In this document: positions 49,460-61,854 of the stretch, in pieces
Layout of the letters: the number at the start of each line of letters is the position of its first letter
Position numbering within the stretch: position 1 is the first letter of the stretch
Source: Pseudisothecium myosuroides
Lineage: Eukaryota; Streptophyta; Bryopsida; Hypnales; Lembophyllaceae
Direction of reading: 5' to 3'
Length of the DNA: 64,000 nucleotides
Assembly: GCA_951799445.1 (NCBI GenBank)
Contig: OX637292.1
Coordinates: 1,243,296-1,307,295, forward strand
Program-made: the position numbers and the translations under genes
The notes under the pieces: model-generated
What the model was told of the DNA's origin: nothing
What the model saw: the letters and a program-made list of their open reading frames with translations, nothing else
The model's database searches: none

Positions 49460-50194
49460 CCCTCAACTGCCTGAGCGACCATATATGGTCAATTTGAAAT
49501 TTCAGGCTCATTTTGGTATGGGCAGTTAAATTTATTTGACCGTTTTAAAAAAAAAATCGGGTAGTTTTTAGGGTTAACTACTCAAAACTTTCATTTTTCA
49601 TTGCAAAAGGTAAACATTTGATTTTTGAGAGGTCTTCAAAGCCATATATGTCCATTAGTGGAAGAGTAAAGCTTCCCAATTTTACTTCATTTCCCAACTT
49701 TTGCCAATTTCACTTGATTTGAGATCTAAAAACTTGTACTTATCCATTTGCTTTGAAAATTATCCCAATGGAAAGAGTAAAGTGTTTTCATGATTTTCAC
49801 CATTGAAAATTTAAACATGCAAGTGTTGATTTGGAGTTATTTGCAATTTATACTTATAAAAAAAATTGCATTTCACCAATTGCAAGGTGGATTGTGTAAT
49901 AAGTTTGATAGCTTTTCATGTGAAACTAAATTTTTTGAAAGTGCATTATAGTGTGCTAACACTATTTGTAGTTGTTCATGTCACTTTCCATCTCAAAAAA
50001 CTTTTATATGCAAATTTCTAAAACATTGTGGGGAGGATAACATACTAAAAATAAAAAGCATACATGTCTTTTGTTATAATCTCACAACTCCTATGCAATT
50101 TCACACTCAAAATTAGTATGCATACTAATAATCAAGCTCTTTAAACATCTTTACGGTTAGATTTTGAAAAAAAATACAATTTGCTTCATTGAGG
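49460..50194. mobile_element. Possible further TTAA-type element (tentative)
   Basis: TTAA 49456-49459 is followed by CCCTCAACTGCC, which resembles the CCCCTCAACGCCC end of the large piggyBac element. TTAA at 50195-50198 is preceded by CTTCATTGAGG. The right end matches only roughly, so this is a weak call. The following hAT-like element begins 2 bp after that TTAA. Confidence 0.3.
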
Positions 50195-50200
50195 TTAACT

Positions 50201-51312
50201 CACAGGGGAATCACTAGCTTAGGAGTTTAGTATATATGTGAGATCAGAGGATATTTTATGGGGGGCTATTTACCTAATATTTCATAATTTAATATACCCT
50301 ATTGTTAAAAATAATTCTAAATTATCATTTTTATAGCACCCTATATTATTTATAATACACTTTTGAGTCCAATTATTTGGCCCCTATATTATATTTAAAA
50401 ATTAAAATTAATAGGTGTTGTATGATTTTTTTCCCTGTTATTATTTTTTATCATTTTTTTCTTTATTCTTTTGTCCTTTCAAACCATTTTTTATGGTTAC
50501 TGGAAACTAAAATACGATATGTTTGGACAAATGTACTATGGCCAAACAAATACATTTACAGGCTGTAAATAATACACTCTAGTTTTGTCAAACAACTTAT
50601 TGCTAACAATGATCGAGTGCAAGTACTTCAACAAATAAAAGATGACTATATTACAATATAATTGGGCTTTTAAGTCACCTAAAATTTATCATGAATTTGG
50701 CTTTAATAAATTCATATTTGTTCACTCCAAAAAGTAAGAAGGTATAAAAGAGCTAGGTGGTCTATCATTATTAAGTATTAGGTGTGTAAGAGCTTGGTTG
50801 TTTTCAAACTTGGGTGAAAGTTTTTTAGCTCCTATAAAACTTTTAATCCAAATTTGAAGACCACCAAGCTCTTTCATACCTTTATACTATTTGGATAGAA
50901 CAAATAAGACTATATTAAAGCAAAATTCATGATAGATTTTTCAAATTGTAAATGACTTCAAAAGACTTTATAGATATCTCTCGAGGCAACTAGAGCCCCT
51001 CATCCAAGGTTCATGGATAATTTAAGACAAATCATGTGTTATTTTTTGTCCATCTCTTCTTTAAGGATATTAAATACCCACTCTACAAAATTATTTTCCC
51101 TTACATATTATTGCCGCCCTATATTTTTTCTATGTAAAATATAATACATGATATAAAACATAACCCTATATTAGTTATAATATCCTACATGTAATTTTAC
51201 ACACTCTATATTAGATATAATATTATTTTAAATTTTAGGTACAATAAATATATAATACCCTATCTTAGATTTCACGTGGTTTCTAATATGCGCACTAAGT
51301 GACCTCCCCGGG
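50201..51312. mobile_element. hAT-like non-autonomous element, copy 2
   Basis: A perfect 8-bp duplication GGTTAACT flanks it at 50193-50200 and 51313-51320. The left end is CACAGGGGAATCACT; the inverted right end is CCCGGGGAGGTCACT. Its left end matches the inverted right end of copy 1 further in (for example GGGGCTATTTACCT), so the two lie in opposite orientation. Length is 1,112 bp with no transposase. It contains an internal inverted repeat. Confidence 0.85.
50686..50942. repeat. Internal inverted repeat of hAT-like copy 2
   Basis: Arms of about 75-85 bp (50686-50760 and 50856-50942) are imperfect inverted copies sharing ATCATGAATTT, GGTATAAAAGAGCTAGGTGG and related words. It may be a smaller foldback nested in the element. 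Confidence 0.7.
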
Positions 51313-51320
51313 GGTTAACT

Positions 51321-52200
51321 ATAAGCCCATGCTCTTTTTTCATAGTCAAAACACACTTGAAAAGGCTTAGGCATTTAGGAATTAAACTAGGGACTAAGGT
51401 TTAGGAAAGGGAGGGGGGAAGAAAAGAAATAACACCTCCACGCGCCACACTTGCACAAAATCGCTCATATCCTACTGACTTTCTCACCTACAAAACGGAA
51501 CAACAAGCAATGGAAGGGGATTAGAGAAGAAGGAGGTGAAGTAGGGGACAAAGAAGAGAGAAACGATAAATAGTGCCCTAGCCATAAGATTAGGTAGACT
51601 TAGGAAGGAGATCTAGAAAATTCCTTGTGACCGTTAGGAGGAGGATTGGAATGACACAAAGGGAAAATGTGCCAAAGGAGAAGAGTCACCATTAAGTTTC
51701 TTGGAGTTTGAATCTATAGTTGTAAGACCACCATCAACGCATTTGGTGGATTAGTGCTAGTGTAGAAGGAGGAAGAGAAAGGAAAGGAAGGAAGAAGGAA
51801 AGGAGGGAAGTTAGATCACAACGGGGTAATAATTTCGAAAAATAAGCAGTAAGCTATGCAAAAACAAACAAACGAATGACTACAATGGAACATGAGAATG
51901 CATACACGGACGTGGACGAGTTCATTTCCAACGCCGGCAATGATGAAATAAGTCATAAAACTAATCCTTGGTGTGTTTTTTCTAATTAGCTTCTGATTTT
52001 CTTAATTAGTCTTTAATCCACTTTAGCAAGCAGGGGTTAGCAAGAGGTAGAAATTTAGATTCAAAAGTTCATAGGTTAGAAAGAGGGGTTTCCGGAAACA
52101 TATTACACTTCAAATTTGACTTTGATTTGACCACGTTAAGTTAGATTGAGCGGTATTGGGTAGAACAGATGAAGGTTAGCTGACTTCATCCAAAAGGAAC
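51321..52200. other. Unassigned insert sequence
   Basis: No gene recognised. A purine-rich AAGGA-type stretch lies at about 51755-51810. Confidence 0.35.
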
Positions 52201-52204
52201 AACG

Positions 52205-52609
52205 GACGGAAATTAGTAGTTTAAATTTAGAGTTAATTTTAAAAAATAAAAACTTTGAGTTAATTTTAGAAGGTAGAAAATTGGAATTAATTTAAAAGTT
52301 AATTTTAGAAGTTAAATTCTAAAATTAAAATTAAAAATTAAAAATTAGAAATAGAATTTAGAATTAAAATTAGGAGTTAAAATTTAAAATTTAAAACTTA
52401 AAGTTAGAAATTTAAAAACTTAGATTAGAAGTTAACAAACTTAGAGCTAAATTTAGAGGTTAAAATCTAGAATTAAAAATAAAAGTTACAAGTTAGAATT
52501 AATTTTAGAATTCAAAATTAGAGTTAAAAAGTAGAAGTTAAAAGTTAGATTTTAGAGTTAATTTGGAAAGTTAAAGCCTAGAATTAATTTGGAAGGAAAA
52601 ATTCAAAGG
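52205..52609. repeat. Degenerate TTARAATTAAA low-complexity tract
   Basis: About 400 bp built almost wholly from short variants of TTAGAATTAAAA and AGTTAAAATTTA. Similar sequence resumes beyond the MITE at 53555, so the MITE landed inside the tract. Confidence 0.7.
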
Positions 52610-52613
52610 TTAA

Positions 52614-53550
52614 CCCCTAAAGGCCCAAGGCCTTTTTTCTGCCAAAAAACACTCAAAACTGCCATTTCTATAGCAAGGAGTAAAAACAATTGAAAAATGT
52701 TTTTTTTGCACATCTAACCATAGGATCTTACACCTAACTAGTATGAGAAAGTGTGGAAAAAATTTCAGAATTTTTGACCGCTCAGATTGCAAGATATCTG
52801 CGTTTAAAGTGGAAAAAACAAGTATTTCAGCACATTGCGGGACTAGATTTTTTGACTTTAAACATTTTTAACTTAAAATTTTTGCACTACAGACTTTTGA
52901 GCTTTAAATCTTTATAGTAGAGAATTGAGTTCAGAGTCTAGGGGAAAAAAATATATTCAAAAAAATTTAATTATCATTCCTAAAAAATTTATTAAGTAGA
53001 AGTAGGTACGAGATAGAAGGAAAATCTAAAATATTAATATATTTTAGATGGAATTAAAATACACTAATCCCAATGGTGAGATTGGTCTAGCAAGTAAATT
53101 AAACCATGAAAATTTTTCTTTTTTGAAAAATTTGAAAAATAGCATTTAGAAATGAATCCTACAAGTTATTTTTTTCAAGAAGATGCTCTAACTGCCCAAG
53201 AAACAAGAATGTCCATAACTTTCTCATAACAAATCCAAATGAAATGAATCAAAGCTTTCTAGATAGACAAAAATATAATCTACGAGAAAAAAAAATACTA
53301 AAAAAATAAAAATAAAATTTTTGCCAATTTTTTTTTGCTGCCCAGATTGCCTAGTTACGAAAAAAAGTAACATATTTGGCCATAACTTTTGACTCCTATT
53401 TCCAAATGTCCTGAAATTTAGTGCATATGAAAGATATTCCTCACGCCCACCTTCTATTAAAATTTCAACTTAAAATATAGAAATGTCTAGTCACACGTAC
53501 TTGCCCAAAATTTCTATACAACCAAAAAACGCATGCCGATCCTTTAGGGG
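52614..53550. mobile_element. piggyBac-type MITE, chimeric copy
   Basis: TTAA lies at 52610-52613 and 53551-53554; length 937 bp. The first ~720 bp follow the B subfamily (copy 41373), whereas the last ~200 bp, from about 53340, follow the A subfamily (copy 32722), with TTGACTCCTATTTCCAAATG. The switch lies at the shared word CTGCCC. Confidence 0.85.
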
Positions 53551-53554
53551 TTAA

Positions 53555-53980
53555 GGTAGAAGTAGAACTCAGAGCCAATTTAGTAGTAACACCGTAGGAT
53601 TAATTTAAAAATAACAACCCAATGTTAAGTCCAGAGGTTAACACCTAGAATTTTACCGGGAAGTTAGAAAGTAGAAAGTGGTCTTAGGAATTTATGGAAA
53701 GAACATAGGGGATCCAACTTCAATCAGTTAGGGTTGTTAGAAATGATACAAACTACCCATGACCTAGGATAGATAGTTTACATAGTTAGGACGATAGAAT
53801 TTTATCCTTTAGATTATCATAACCCTTGATAATTGACAGCTAGCTTGGAAGTCGTATCACTCGCATCTTTAGGCATTTTTTTTGCCCATCCACAAAACTT
53901 AGGAAACACTAGCAATATCCATTGCTTGGAAGGCATAGTCGACCGTGCTAACAACATTCTTTAAATCAAAAGTGGATAAA
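53555..53980. other. Low-complexity continuation and right edge of the gag insert
   Basis: TTAA-rich low-complexity sequence followed by unassigned sequence up to the resumption of copia gag near 53990. Confidence 0.35.
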
Positions 53981-53989
53981 AGCTAAGAA

Positions 53990-56900
53990 CCTAGTCGTGT
54001 TTGCTCTATTAGCAAGGGTGGGCAATAAAGCGCCCACAATGGGCCATTTGGCAAATGTTTGTTAAACATCAGACTATTTTGTAAAGATATTTTAAGAGAA
54101 CAAAAAGCTTCAAGCTCAAAATTGAAAAGCCCATATCATGAATGCATCTATGGATCCATTTGCGGAAGAAAATCGTGAAATATATGTTGCTAAAGATATC
54201 TATCTTATGATGCACTCCTTGATTCTGCAATTACACATACTATTTTGTGGGATAATTTTTTTTTTTATAAAGATAATCTTTCAACTTGGCAAACCAGAAA
54301 TTTGATGACTATGGCTGGATCAAATGCATTTCGTTTCTAGGAGGAACCAACAAAGGTAATCTTGGTGAGGGCACCACCATGACATGCACGCGTGCTATAT
54401 TTTCTCCCTCTGTGTCTTGGGGTCTGATCAACTATCGGGATGTGTGAACTAATGGATTTCACTTCTCGACCAAAATTCTAGATAGGTGAGAGGCTCTGTT
54501 TTTTGTACAAAATAATAAAGTGGTGTAAATAGCCTTTGCTATGGCAAATGACTTGTATCAGATTTCGATCTAACCACTTGTTGTATCCAGTTATGTTTTT
54601 TCATGTAAAGATAATAAATTTTTTTTTTGTATAGAAGAATGGAAGATTGGGTCATTTTGGCTCTACTTTATTTAGAAAAATTATTCTATATGTTTCTGGT
54701 CATAAATTACAACCAGCAGATGTCAATTCAATGACATTAGGTTAAGCATGTGTCCAAGGCAAATTAATTGCCAAACTATTATTATGGTAGCTTCCTATGA
54801 ATTACCACCAATGCTTACAAGGCTATATAGTGATATTTGTGGTCCAATAAACCCTATGTCTAGACCATTTTGATATTTTTTGATTTTGGTTGATGCATCA
54901 AGCAAACAATCTCATGTCTTATTGTTATCAACAAAAAATTTGGCTTTTGCCAATTTATTCTCAAAGTTATTATGTTTTAAGATTCATTTCCTTGATTATC
55001 TAATCAAAACAATACATATGGATAATGCTCAAGAATTTTGGTCAAGATCTTTTGAAGATAATTATACTACAACGGGGATTGACTTGACTTATTCAGTTCC
55101 ATATGAATATACTCAAACTGGGTTGGCTGAATTTTTTATCAAACGGATCCAACTTATTGCAAGACCACTATTTCTTCATGCTAATTTGCCTGCATTTATA
55201 TGGAGACATGCAATTCTACATGCTGCAACTTTCATTCGACTTTGTCTTTTATCTTTGAAGATTACTTCATTGCAAGAGCTTCTTTCGGATGTGTTCCAAA
55301 TGTATCTCACCTATAATATTTGGTGGCCATGTATGGGTTCCAATTCCAGAACCTCAACACTATACCATTGGAGCTCATTGACAAGAAAGCATATATGTTG
55401 AATTTGATTTTCCAAGCATTATTTGTTACATCAACCCATTAATTGATACATTGCTTTATGCCCATTTCGCCAATTGTCGATTTGAAAAAAAACGTATTTT
55501 CATCTTTGAAAGGAGGAGCATCTAGTGAAGAGCATTCTAAAGGCGTTTTATTCAAGGAACCTGAGACTTTTACAATGAATCCTCTTTCTAGAACATTTTC
55601 AGCTGAAATTGAGGTTGCTAAAATTTTGCACTTACAAAAGATTGTAGATCAGACACCTGATGGCTTCAATGATGAACCAAAAATTACCCAAATCCCATCA
55701 AATGAAGCTCAGATCGCCCCTACTCAAGTTTTATTATCAGAAACTATTACAACTCCAACTTTGCAACCATTGGTCAAATGAATACGTGGCCCAGATAAAC
55801 AACTACGAAAGCGCAAGACAATGGTTGATAATACTATTTTTCTTATGTCTACAGCAGTCACTACCAATTTTACGGGATCACCTGCAATAGATGCTCCATC
55901 TACGTCTTTTGAGGAAGAAACTACTGCTTGCTAGCAAAACAACTTCAAGTTGAATACAGAATTATCTGTAATGTACTGCGTTATAGGTGATACTTGGGAT
56001 AGAGCAACAATTTAAATAGATGAATCATTCATCTATATAATTGCAGAAAATCTTTCTTACAAATTTTTTTCCCCCGAACCAAACACTATTGAGGAAGTAA
56101 TGTGTCTCTCCGATTGGCTAAAGTGGAAAGTTGCTATCAAGGAGGAGTATGCCTCTTTGCATAAGAGACAGGTCTTTGAACTTATTATGAATAATTTCAC
56201 TTCTTGACCTCTTGGATATAAGCTTGTATTTGTACACAAACGCAATGACAAAGGTCAGATAATCCGTTATAAAGTCCGTTTGGTTGTTCAAGATTTTACA
56301 CAAAATTTTGGCATTGATTATGATTTTACATATTCATTGGTTATAGATTCCACTACTTTTCGATATCTTCTTGGAATGGCAATGCATACCATCCTTGAAA
56401 TGCTTCTTATGGATGTGGTTATTGCTTAACTATATGGATCTTTTAATGCTTATATTTATATGAAAGTTCTACTTGGTCTCAAAACCACTAGTCCAATTGC
56501 ACCTATTCCGTATAAACAATGTGGCGTTAAACTACAACAAGCATTATATGGTTTTAAACCAGTCTGAACTTATATGGTATCAACAACTATGGAACTATCT
56601 TATAGAATATGATTTTATAAATGATTCGTTGCTTCCATGTCTCTTTATCAAACGAGCCAAAAATAAATTTGTGATCATTGAAGTATATGTTGATGATTTG
56701 AACCTTGTGGGCACCATATTTGCATGCATTGCAACCATTCAACTTCTTATTTGTGAGTTTGAGATGAAATTTCTTGGCGAAACTACTTTCTGCATCGGCC
56801 TATAAATTCTTCACATGAAAAATGGCAGCATTTTTCTTTCACAAATGGCTTATATCAACCAAATCTTAAAAATATTCAATATGATAAATGCCTATCCACT

Positions 56901-57690
56901 TTCCACACCTATGGTTGGTTGTAGTAAAAAGGTAATGATCCTTATCGCCCTTTTGAAGAGGAAGAGGAACCGTTGAGTGAACAATATCCATACCTTGCTG
57001 TGGTTGGATCACTTTTATATTTGGCTACATCTATAAGTTTGATATTGCATTTGCAATAAGGGTCTTTGTAAGGTATAGTGCCCCTTTCCTGCTAAGACAT
57101 TAGAATGACATTAGACACCTTGTTCATTTTTTGAAAGGAATTGAAGATTTTGGATTACATTATACTAGATCAATAGATCCTAATTTGGTTGAATATGCTA
57201 ATGCTGGCTATGGGGCTAACCCTGCAACATCCAAGTCTCAAACGGGCTATGTTTTCTTATGACATGGAGTTGCAATATCTTGAAAATCAGTAAAGCAAAC
57301 AATAATTGCAACATCATCCAATCATGTAGAAATTATTGCTTTGCACAAGGCATTTTGTGAATGCATCTGGTTGAGATCTATTGATAAATTTATTCAAACA
57401 AACTCTGGATTATCACATGATGACTTTCCAACTATCTTATGTAAAGACAACAATGCTTGTGTTTCACAAATGTAAGTGGATTTTGTTAAGGGTGATCAGA
57501 CTAAATATATTGATCCAAAATATTTTTAATATATCCATGACTTGATTACAAACCGAGCACTTGAAATCTAGAAGATTATATTAGCAAATAATCTTGCCAA
57601 TCGCTTCACTAAGGCTCTTCCATCATGTACCCATCGTCGACTTTTTCATGAGATTGGAATGCGACGACTTAATATTTTGTAGCAAGACAT
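53990..57690 (+). pseudogene. copia pol remnants (end of gag, protease, integrase, RT, RNase H)
   Basis: End of gag near 54000-54130. Protease region 54190-54480, with LDSAITHTILW readable across frames. Integrase core 54775-55250, with LILVDASSKQSHV and HMDNAQEFWSRSF. Reverse transcriptase 56090-56830, with KVRLVVQDFTQNFGIDY, ALYGFK and YVDDLNLVGT. RNase H 57180-57670, with SQTGYVF, ANNLANRFTKALPS and a final HRRLFHEIGMRRLNIL. The order is that of Ty1/copia (integrase before RT). Stops and frameshifts occur throughout; many fit C-to-T changes. Confidence 0.85.
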
Positions 57691-57970
57691 TCAATAAATT
57701 TTCATTATAAAAATTATAGAAACCTTTGATATCCTTCTATAGCTTATTCCATAGATTTTTTTCCACTGGTTTTTACCAATCATGAGAATGGATTGATAAA
57801 GGTGTTGTATTCTTTCTTGATCATTTGTGGTTTTTTCCTTGACCTTAATGAAGGTTTTTCCAGATAAGGTTTTAATGAGGTAGCAACCGTATATTTGACA
57901 AGATTATGGAAATGATCATATATGATATTGTATAGAATTTTATATAAAATTTTATATAAAATTTTAAGTC

Positions 57971-57983
57971 AAGCAAGGAAGAG
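57971..57983 (+). other. Polypurine tract of the copia element
   Basis: The purine-rich run AAGCAAGGAAGAG lies directly before the 3' LTR, the expected place for plus-strand priming. Confidence 0.65.
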
Positions 57984-58199
57984 TGATAAGATTATGTTAT
58001 TATCTTAATACGCTTTCTATTCTAGTTGAATAGTCAACTAATGATTAGATAGAAATCCTTTCCACTAATAAGAGAAGAGTACTATTCATCTTCTTCCTCC
58101 TTTATGTTTCATACCTTTTTCCAAACAACACTTCTTTATTCTTGCGTACGTTGGTGTTTGCTACCTTTTGTGGTTTTGCTTAGCATTTTATTCCTAATA
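57984..58199 (+). repeat. 3' LTR of the copia element
   Basis: Begins TGATAAGATTAT and ends ATTCCTAATA, 216 bp, collinear with 44302-44520. Most differences are transitions. Confidence 0.82.
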
Positions 58200-59229
58200 G
58201 TTTTGATAGAATCATTGACAAAAAGTGGGATTAGCATTTTTTGGAATGTTTCAACCTACTGGACCCACTTCTACACTGCATATGGTTTGTGAAGCACTAC
58301 ATTTAGCCCGAAAAGTCAGAGCACTATTCATTGTTCATTTTTATATGCCCAGACCGAAGAAGTTTTTGGCAAGCAACTGAGCAAGCAACAAGACCCATTC
58401 CCTACTTGAAGAAGATTTTTTATTCCCCCTTTGACTACCCTCTAGAGAACTAAGTGAAGAGAATGTTGTTTAAAGGTTTATGTGACAATTGCATGCTAAT
58501 TTTCTACTATGACATCTCCCCAATATGACCACTATGACGGGAGTAAAGGTACAGTAGTCATTATAAGAGGGTCACAATGTATTGCTTGGTTAAGTTAGCA
58601 ATTGATTACCCCTTGAAGGACGCAACCTCCTACGACTAAGGCGGTTACCAAAATGCTCCTATTATTGGTCCAATAGGTGCATTCTTTGTTTCCACAAAGA
58701 ACAATGAAATCATCCAATCACATACTTTCAAGAGTTAATGAGGTTATCAAATATGGAATATGCATATTTAGTGTTGTGTACCAATACATATATGGTATTC
58801 TATTACATCATTCTACTTGGAGTGCACTTGAATACATGCTTGAGAAATCAATTCAAACTATTGCAACCTTTATCGAACCTTCCACATCTACTTCATACAA
58901 TCTCAAAAGCTTAAACACTCATTAGAGAAAATTTGAACTCTCTAGAGGGTTATTTCTTTGTTGGCTAAATGTGCAAATATAACAAAAAGTGAAAATAAAT
59001 AAATAATTTATTTCAAAAACCAATATTTAAAAAAAATATGAAAATCATGGACCACGTGATTACCTCAAGTGCCATGTTAGATTGTGATTTTTAATTTTAA
59101 TTTTTAATTTTTTAATTTTAATTTTTTAATTTCTTGTATTTGCACTTATGAATGACTCGCCTCAACCTTCTAGAAAGTCCAAATATTCTCTAATGCTTTG
59201 AAAACTAAATCAAAGAAGAGAGGGAGTAA
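58200..59229. other. AT-rich spacer with ATTTTTAA low-complexity tract
   Basis: No gene recognised. A TTTTTAATTTTAA tract lies at about 59085-59135. Confidence 0.4.
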
Positions 59230-60230
59230 AGTGGCAGTGGTGTCCATCATGGAATCACCAAAATGGAACGCAAAGCCTACTACTATAGTAGTAAAATTTA
59301 TTTTTAAGATAAAAATCACATAAGCTTTGGAGGAATATAATTTTTATTTCAATCAATGTCCAAGAACAAAGGTTTTAAAACCCAGAGCACAAAATGAAGT
59401 TTATTGGGCACAAAAGTTTGAAATAAAATTTTAAAATTTTTTTTCTAAGTGTAGAGATTTGATTAATTCCATTTGGACTAGTGATGTGAAAGAAATGGAG
59501 CATCTTGTTTTGCGGGCAATCATAGTAACATCTTGAAAAAATAACATTTTGATTCATATTTGAACTCAATTTTTACCATTTTAAGATGAAAAATTGTTCC
59601 AAGAAAAAAACCACGTTGAGGTCAACATATTCTATAGAGCATTTAATTAGTATTTTTTGCAATGTGCAAACATAAAATTCAACACCTTTTCATGTCACAA
59701 AACATAAAAATGTCACCTACAATAGGTTGAATTCAATATGGTTTTCTACTAGTATAGGGTTTAGTTTGCTTTCAAGAACAATCTTAATGTTGAGATTAAT
59801 GTGTATCATTTTTATTTTAGAGCTATTAACAATTTAGATTTTCTTTGTATCTTGTACCAACTTCTACTTTAAAAAAAAGTTAAAAGAATGAAAAACAAGT
59901 ATTTTTTTACAATTTTCTTTTTAGATTCTCAATTCAATTCTTCAACATTAAAAATTTTAAATCAAAATTTGTAGTACCAAAATTATAATTTAAAAAGATT
60001 CAAAGTCTTATAATATAGTCACAAAAGATACAAAAGAATCCATTTTGTTTTCTATAAATGCAAATATCTTGCAATCCGTGAAGTCAAGTAGTCTAAAATT
60101 TCTTCCACACAATCTTCTACTAGTTATTAAAAAAAGATTTTAAAACCTTTTTGCTCTTTGCACAATAGAAATGGCAATTTTCAGTGTTTTTTGACAAAAA
60201 ATTAAAATCATGGCTTTGGTCCTTAAAGGA
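59230..60230. mobile_element. piggyBac-type MITE, old decayed copy
   Basis: B-subfamily sequence is recognisable from about 59310 (AGGAATATAATTTTT) to the right end GGTCCTTAAAGGA followed by TTAA 60231-60234. The left terminus is no longer recognisable. It is the most diverged copy in the window. Confidence 0.6.
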
Positions 60231-60911
60231 TTAAAACATCAAATTTGATTTAAAGTGTCTAAAATTCAATTCAATACAAAGGATGCTACTTAAGGTAGGA
60301 GGCTCGAACTCGGATCGGGCATTTTGAATGCAACATGCCTCAGAGATACATTCTGCTTTCTTCAATTTATCAAAATGTATCAACTGTGTACATTTCAGGG
60401 GGTGGTCGCTTTTAGAGCCCTCTGGTGTTTTGACTTCAAAATTTCATAACTAATTCCAAGAAGCTTCGAAAATTTTGAAACGACTTCGGCCAGATGTCAA
60501 TTCTCCTTGTCTTTCAAGGAAATTTCATTGAAAAATATTTCAAGGTGCTTCACCTCCCTAAAATTCAGTTCCAGCCCTTAGATGGTCCACTTATGGACCT
60601 CCTACCTCAAGAAAGTGTCAAAATTCTGCTTAAAATTTTAAAAATTTCAATCAGTCAGGTATGATAATTTTAAAATTGGAATTTTTTTACAAGCCCATTC
60701 TGGGAGGACGCGTACACTTCCCTAACGGGAAACTTATTGTGAGGATATTGTGGGAATACAGGAACAAGCTTGAAAACGTGGGAACATCTCATTGAGAGTT
60801 CTGGATTCAGTGTTGCAAACTTGCATTGATGTTTGATCGCCAGAAACAATGTGATGATCACAAGCATGCTTTGAATTTCATCAGTCGGTCTGCCCATTCC
60901 TTTTGTATAGA

Positions 60912-61020
60912 GTAATGCCCGAGTCTGAGGGCATTCTGTGAAAAAGGGCCCAACGAGGAGGGCGGAGCCAGACAAGGAGGTCCATTTTTTCACGGAATGC
61001 CCGAAGGACGAGGGCGTTAC
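60912..61020. repeat. Small inverted-repeat element with GTAAYGCCC ends
   Basis: Imperfect arms of about 39-42 bp: the left arm starts GTAATGCCCGAGTC and the inverted right arm starts GTAACGCCCTCGTC, both continuing through GGGCATTC and GTGAAAAA. Total is about 109 bp. No target duplication was recognised. Confidence 0.7.
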
Positions 61021-61096
61021 CCGGTGTAAATCACGAGCATCATGAGGAGAAAAGGATGAAAATTGGGGATGAGAAATCAAAGTCAAATGAAAAATC

Positions 61097-61142
61097 CGTA
61101 ATGCCCGATTATGCAGGAAAACCCGTGCAATGAGGCATTACG
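61097..61142. repeat. Second GTAATGCC hairpin
   Basis: CGTAATGCC at the left pairs with GGCATTACG at the right over 46 bp. It shares its end sequence with the neighbouring 109-bp element. Confidence 0.65.
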
Positions 61143-61854
61143 CTGCAGAAGCCTCCCAAGAAATGAACAGGTAGTTTCCTGGGAGTGGTTTACGCTTCTT
61201 CTAAACAACAAGCATCATTGGTGAGTTGGTGAGGGCATCACTGAATCACAACTCCTGAAGTACGTAACCTTAGAATTCCCAAATTCTTGTTCCGTGCATT
61301 GTGAATTGTTCTTCTTGCGGTATTCTTTGCCTAGTTTGTTACAACATGGCTCTTGAATTGTGTGCAAGAATGGGGTCGGTTGTAGGGTTTTGTTGTAGGC
61401 GCAATTTGGTCGAGGGTGTGCGGTTGTTGTTTCTAAGTGAAATTTGAGTAATTTTTGGAGTTTTGTTGAACTAGTTGTGAATTTTCAAAGTTAGCATGGT
61501 GTCTTTCTCAAAAGTGTGCACTAGAATATGCATATTTGGACCTGCTTACAACCATACATGAGAAGATTTTTAAAATGCACTTTGCTCAAATGAAATTTTA
61601 GTACATGATAATTTTCATTGGTTTAATGTGGCTTCCTGAATGTCATTGAGTGGAACTATAGTGGCTAGCAAAAATAGTTTTACAGTAGAAGTTGATTCTA
61701 AGAATTTGCTACCAGGGTCAAACCACACTCAAAGGTACCATTGGGATTTCTGAACTATTAAATCTATAAATTACTTTGATGTTGTCCTTCGAAAGAAGTA
61801 AATCACCAGTTTTAAGGCTAAATTTAGTGTGTTTTTTACAACATAGCACTTTAA

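Larger units (their letters stand above)
44302..58199 (+). mobile_element. Ty1/copia LTR retrotransposon, decayed and expanded by insertions
   Basis: Two LTR copies (44302-44520 and 57984-58199) enclose gag, protease, integrase, reverse transcriptase and RNase H remnants in the standard copia order on the plus strand. Host flanks are TTTTT on the left and GTTTT on the right, a possible 5-bp duplication with one change. Native sequence is roughly 5-6 kb; the remainder (about 46900-53980) is inserted or unassigned sequence lying between the two halves of the gag zinc knuckle. Many in-frame stops make it inactive. Confidence 0.85.
60235..61850. other. Mixed-composition region with small inverted repeats, no firm gene
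   Basis: GC content rises between 60700 and 61400. A minus-strand open frame 60670-61086 (138 codons) overlaps the inverted repeats and has no recognised domain; it is not called as a gene. The region could hold the promoter or 5' end of an undetected gene. Confidence 0.35.

Noticed and set aside
49456..49578. Short TTAACCCTCAA..TAGGGTTAA pair as a 115-bp element
   Set aside because: The inverted ends match poorly beyond TTAACCCT; the alternative right end at 50195 is equally plausible.
60670..61086. Minus-strand frame of 138 codons
   Set aside because: It runs through the inverted-repeat element at 60912-61020 and has no recognisable domain.
61346..61447. ATG frame of about 33 codons that could be a first exon
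   Set aside because: No second exon, domain or splice pattern could be supported.
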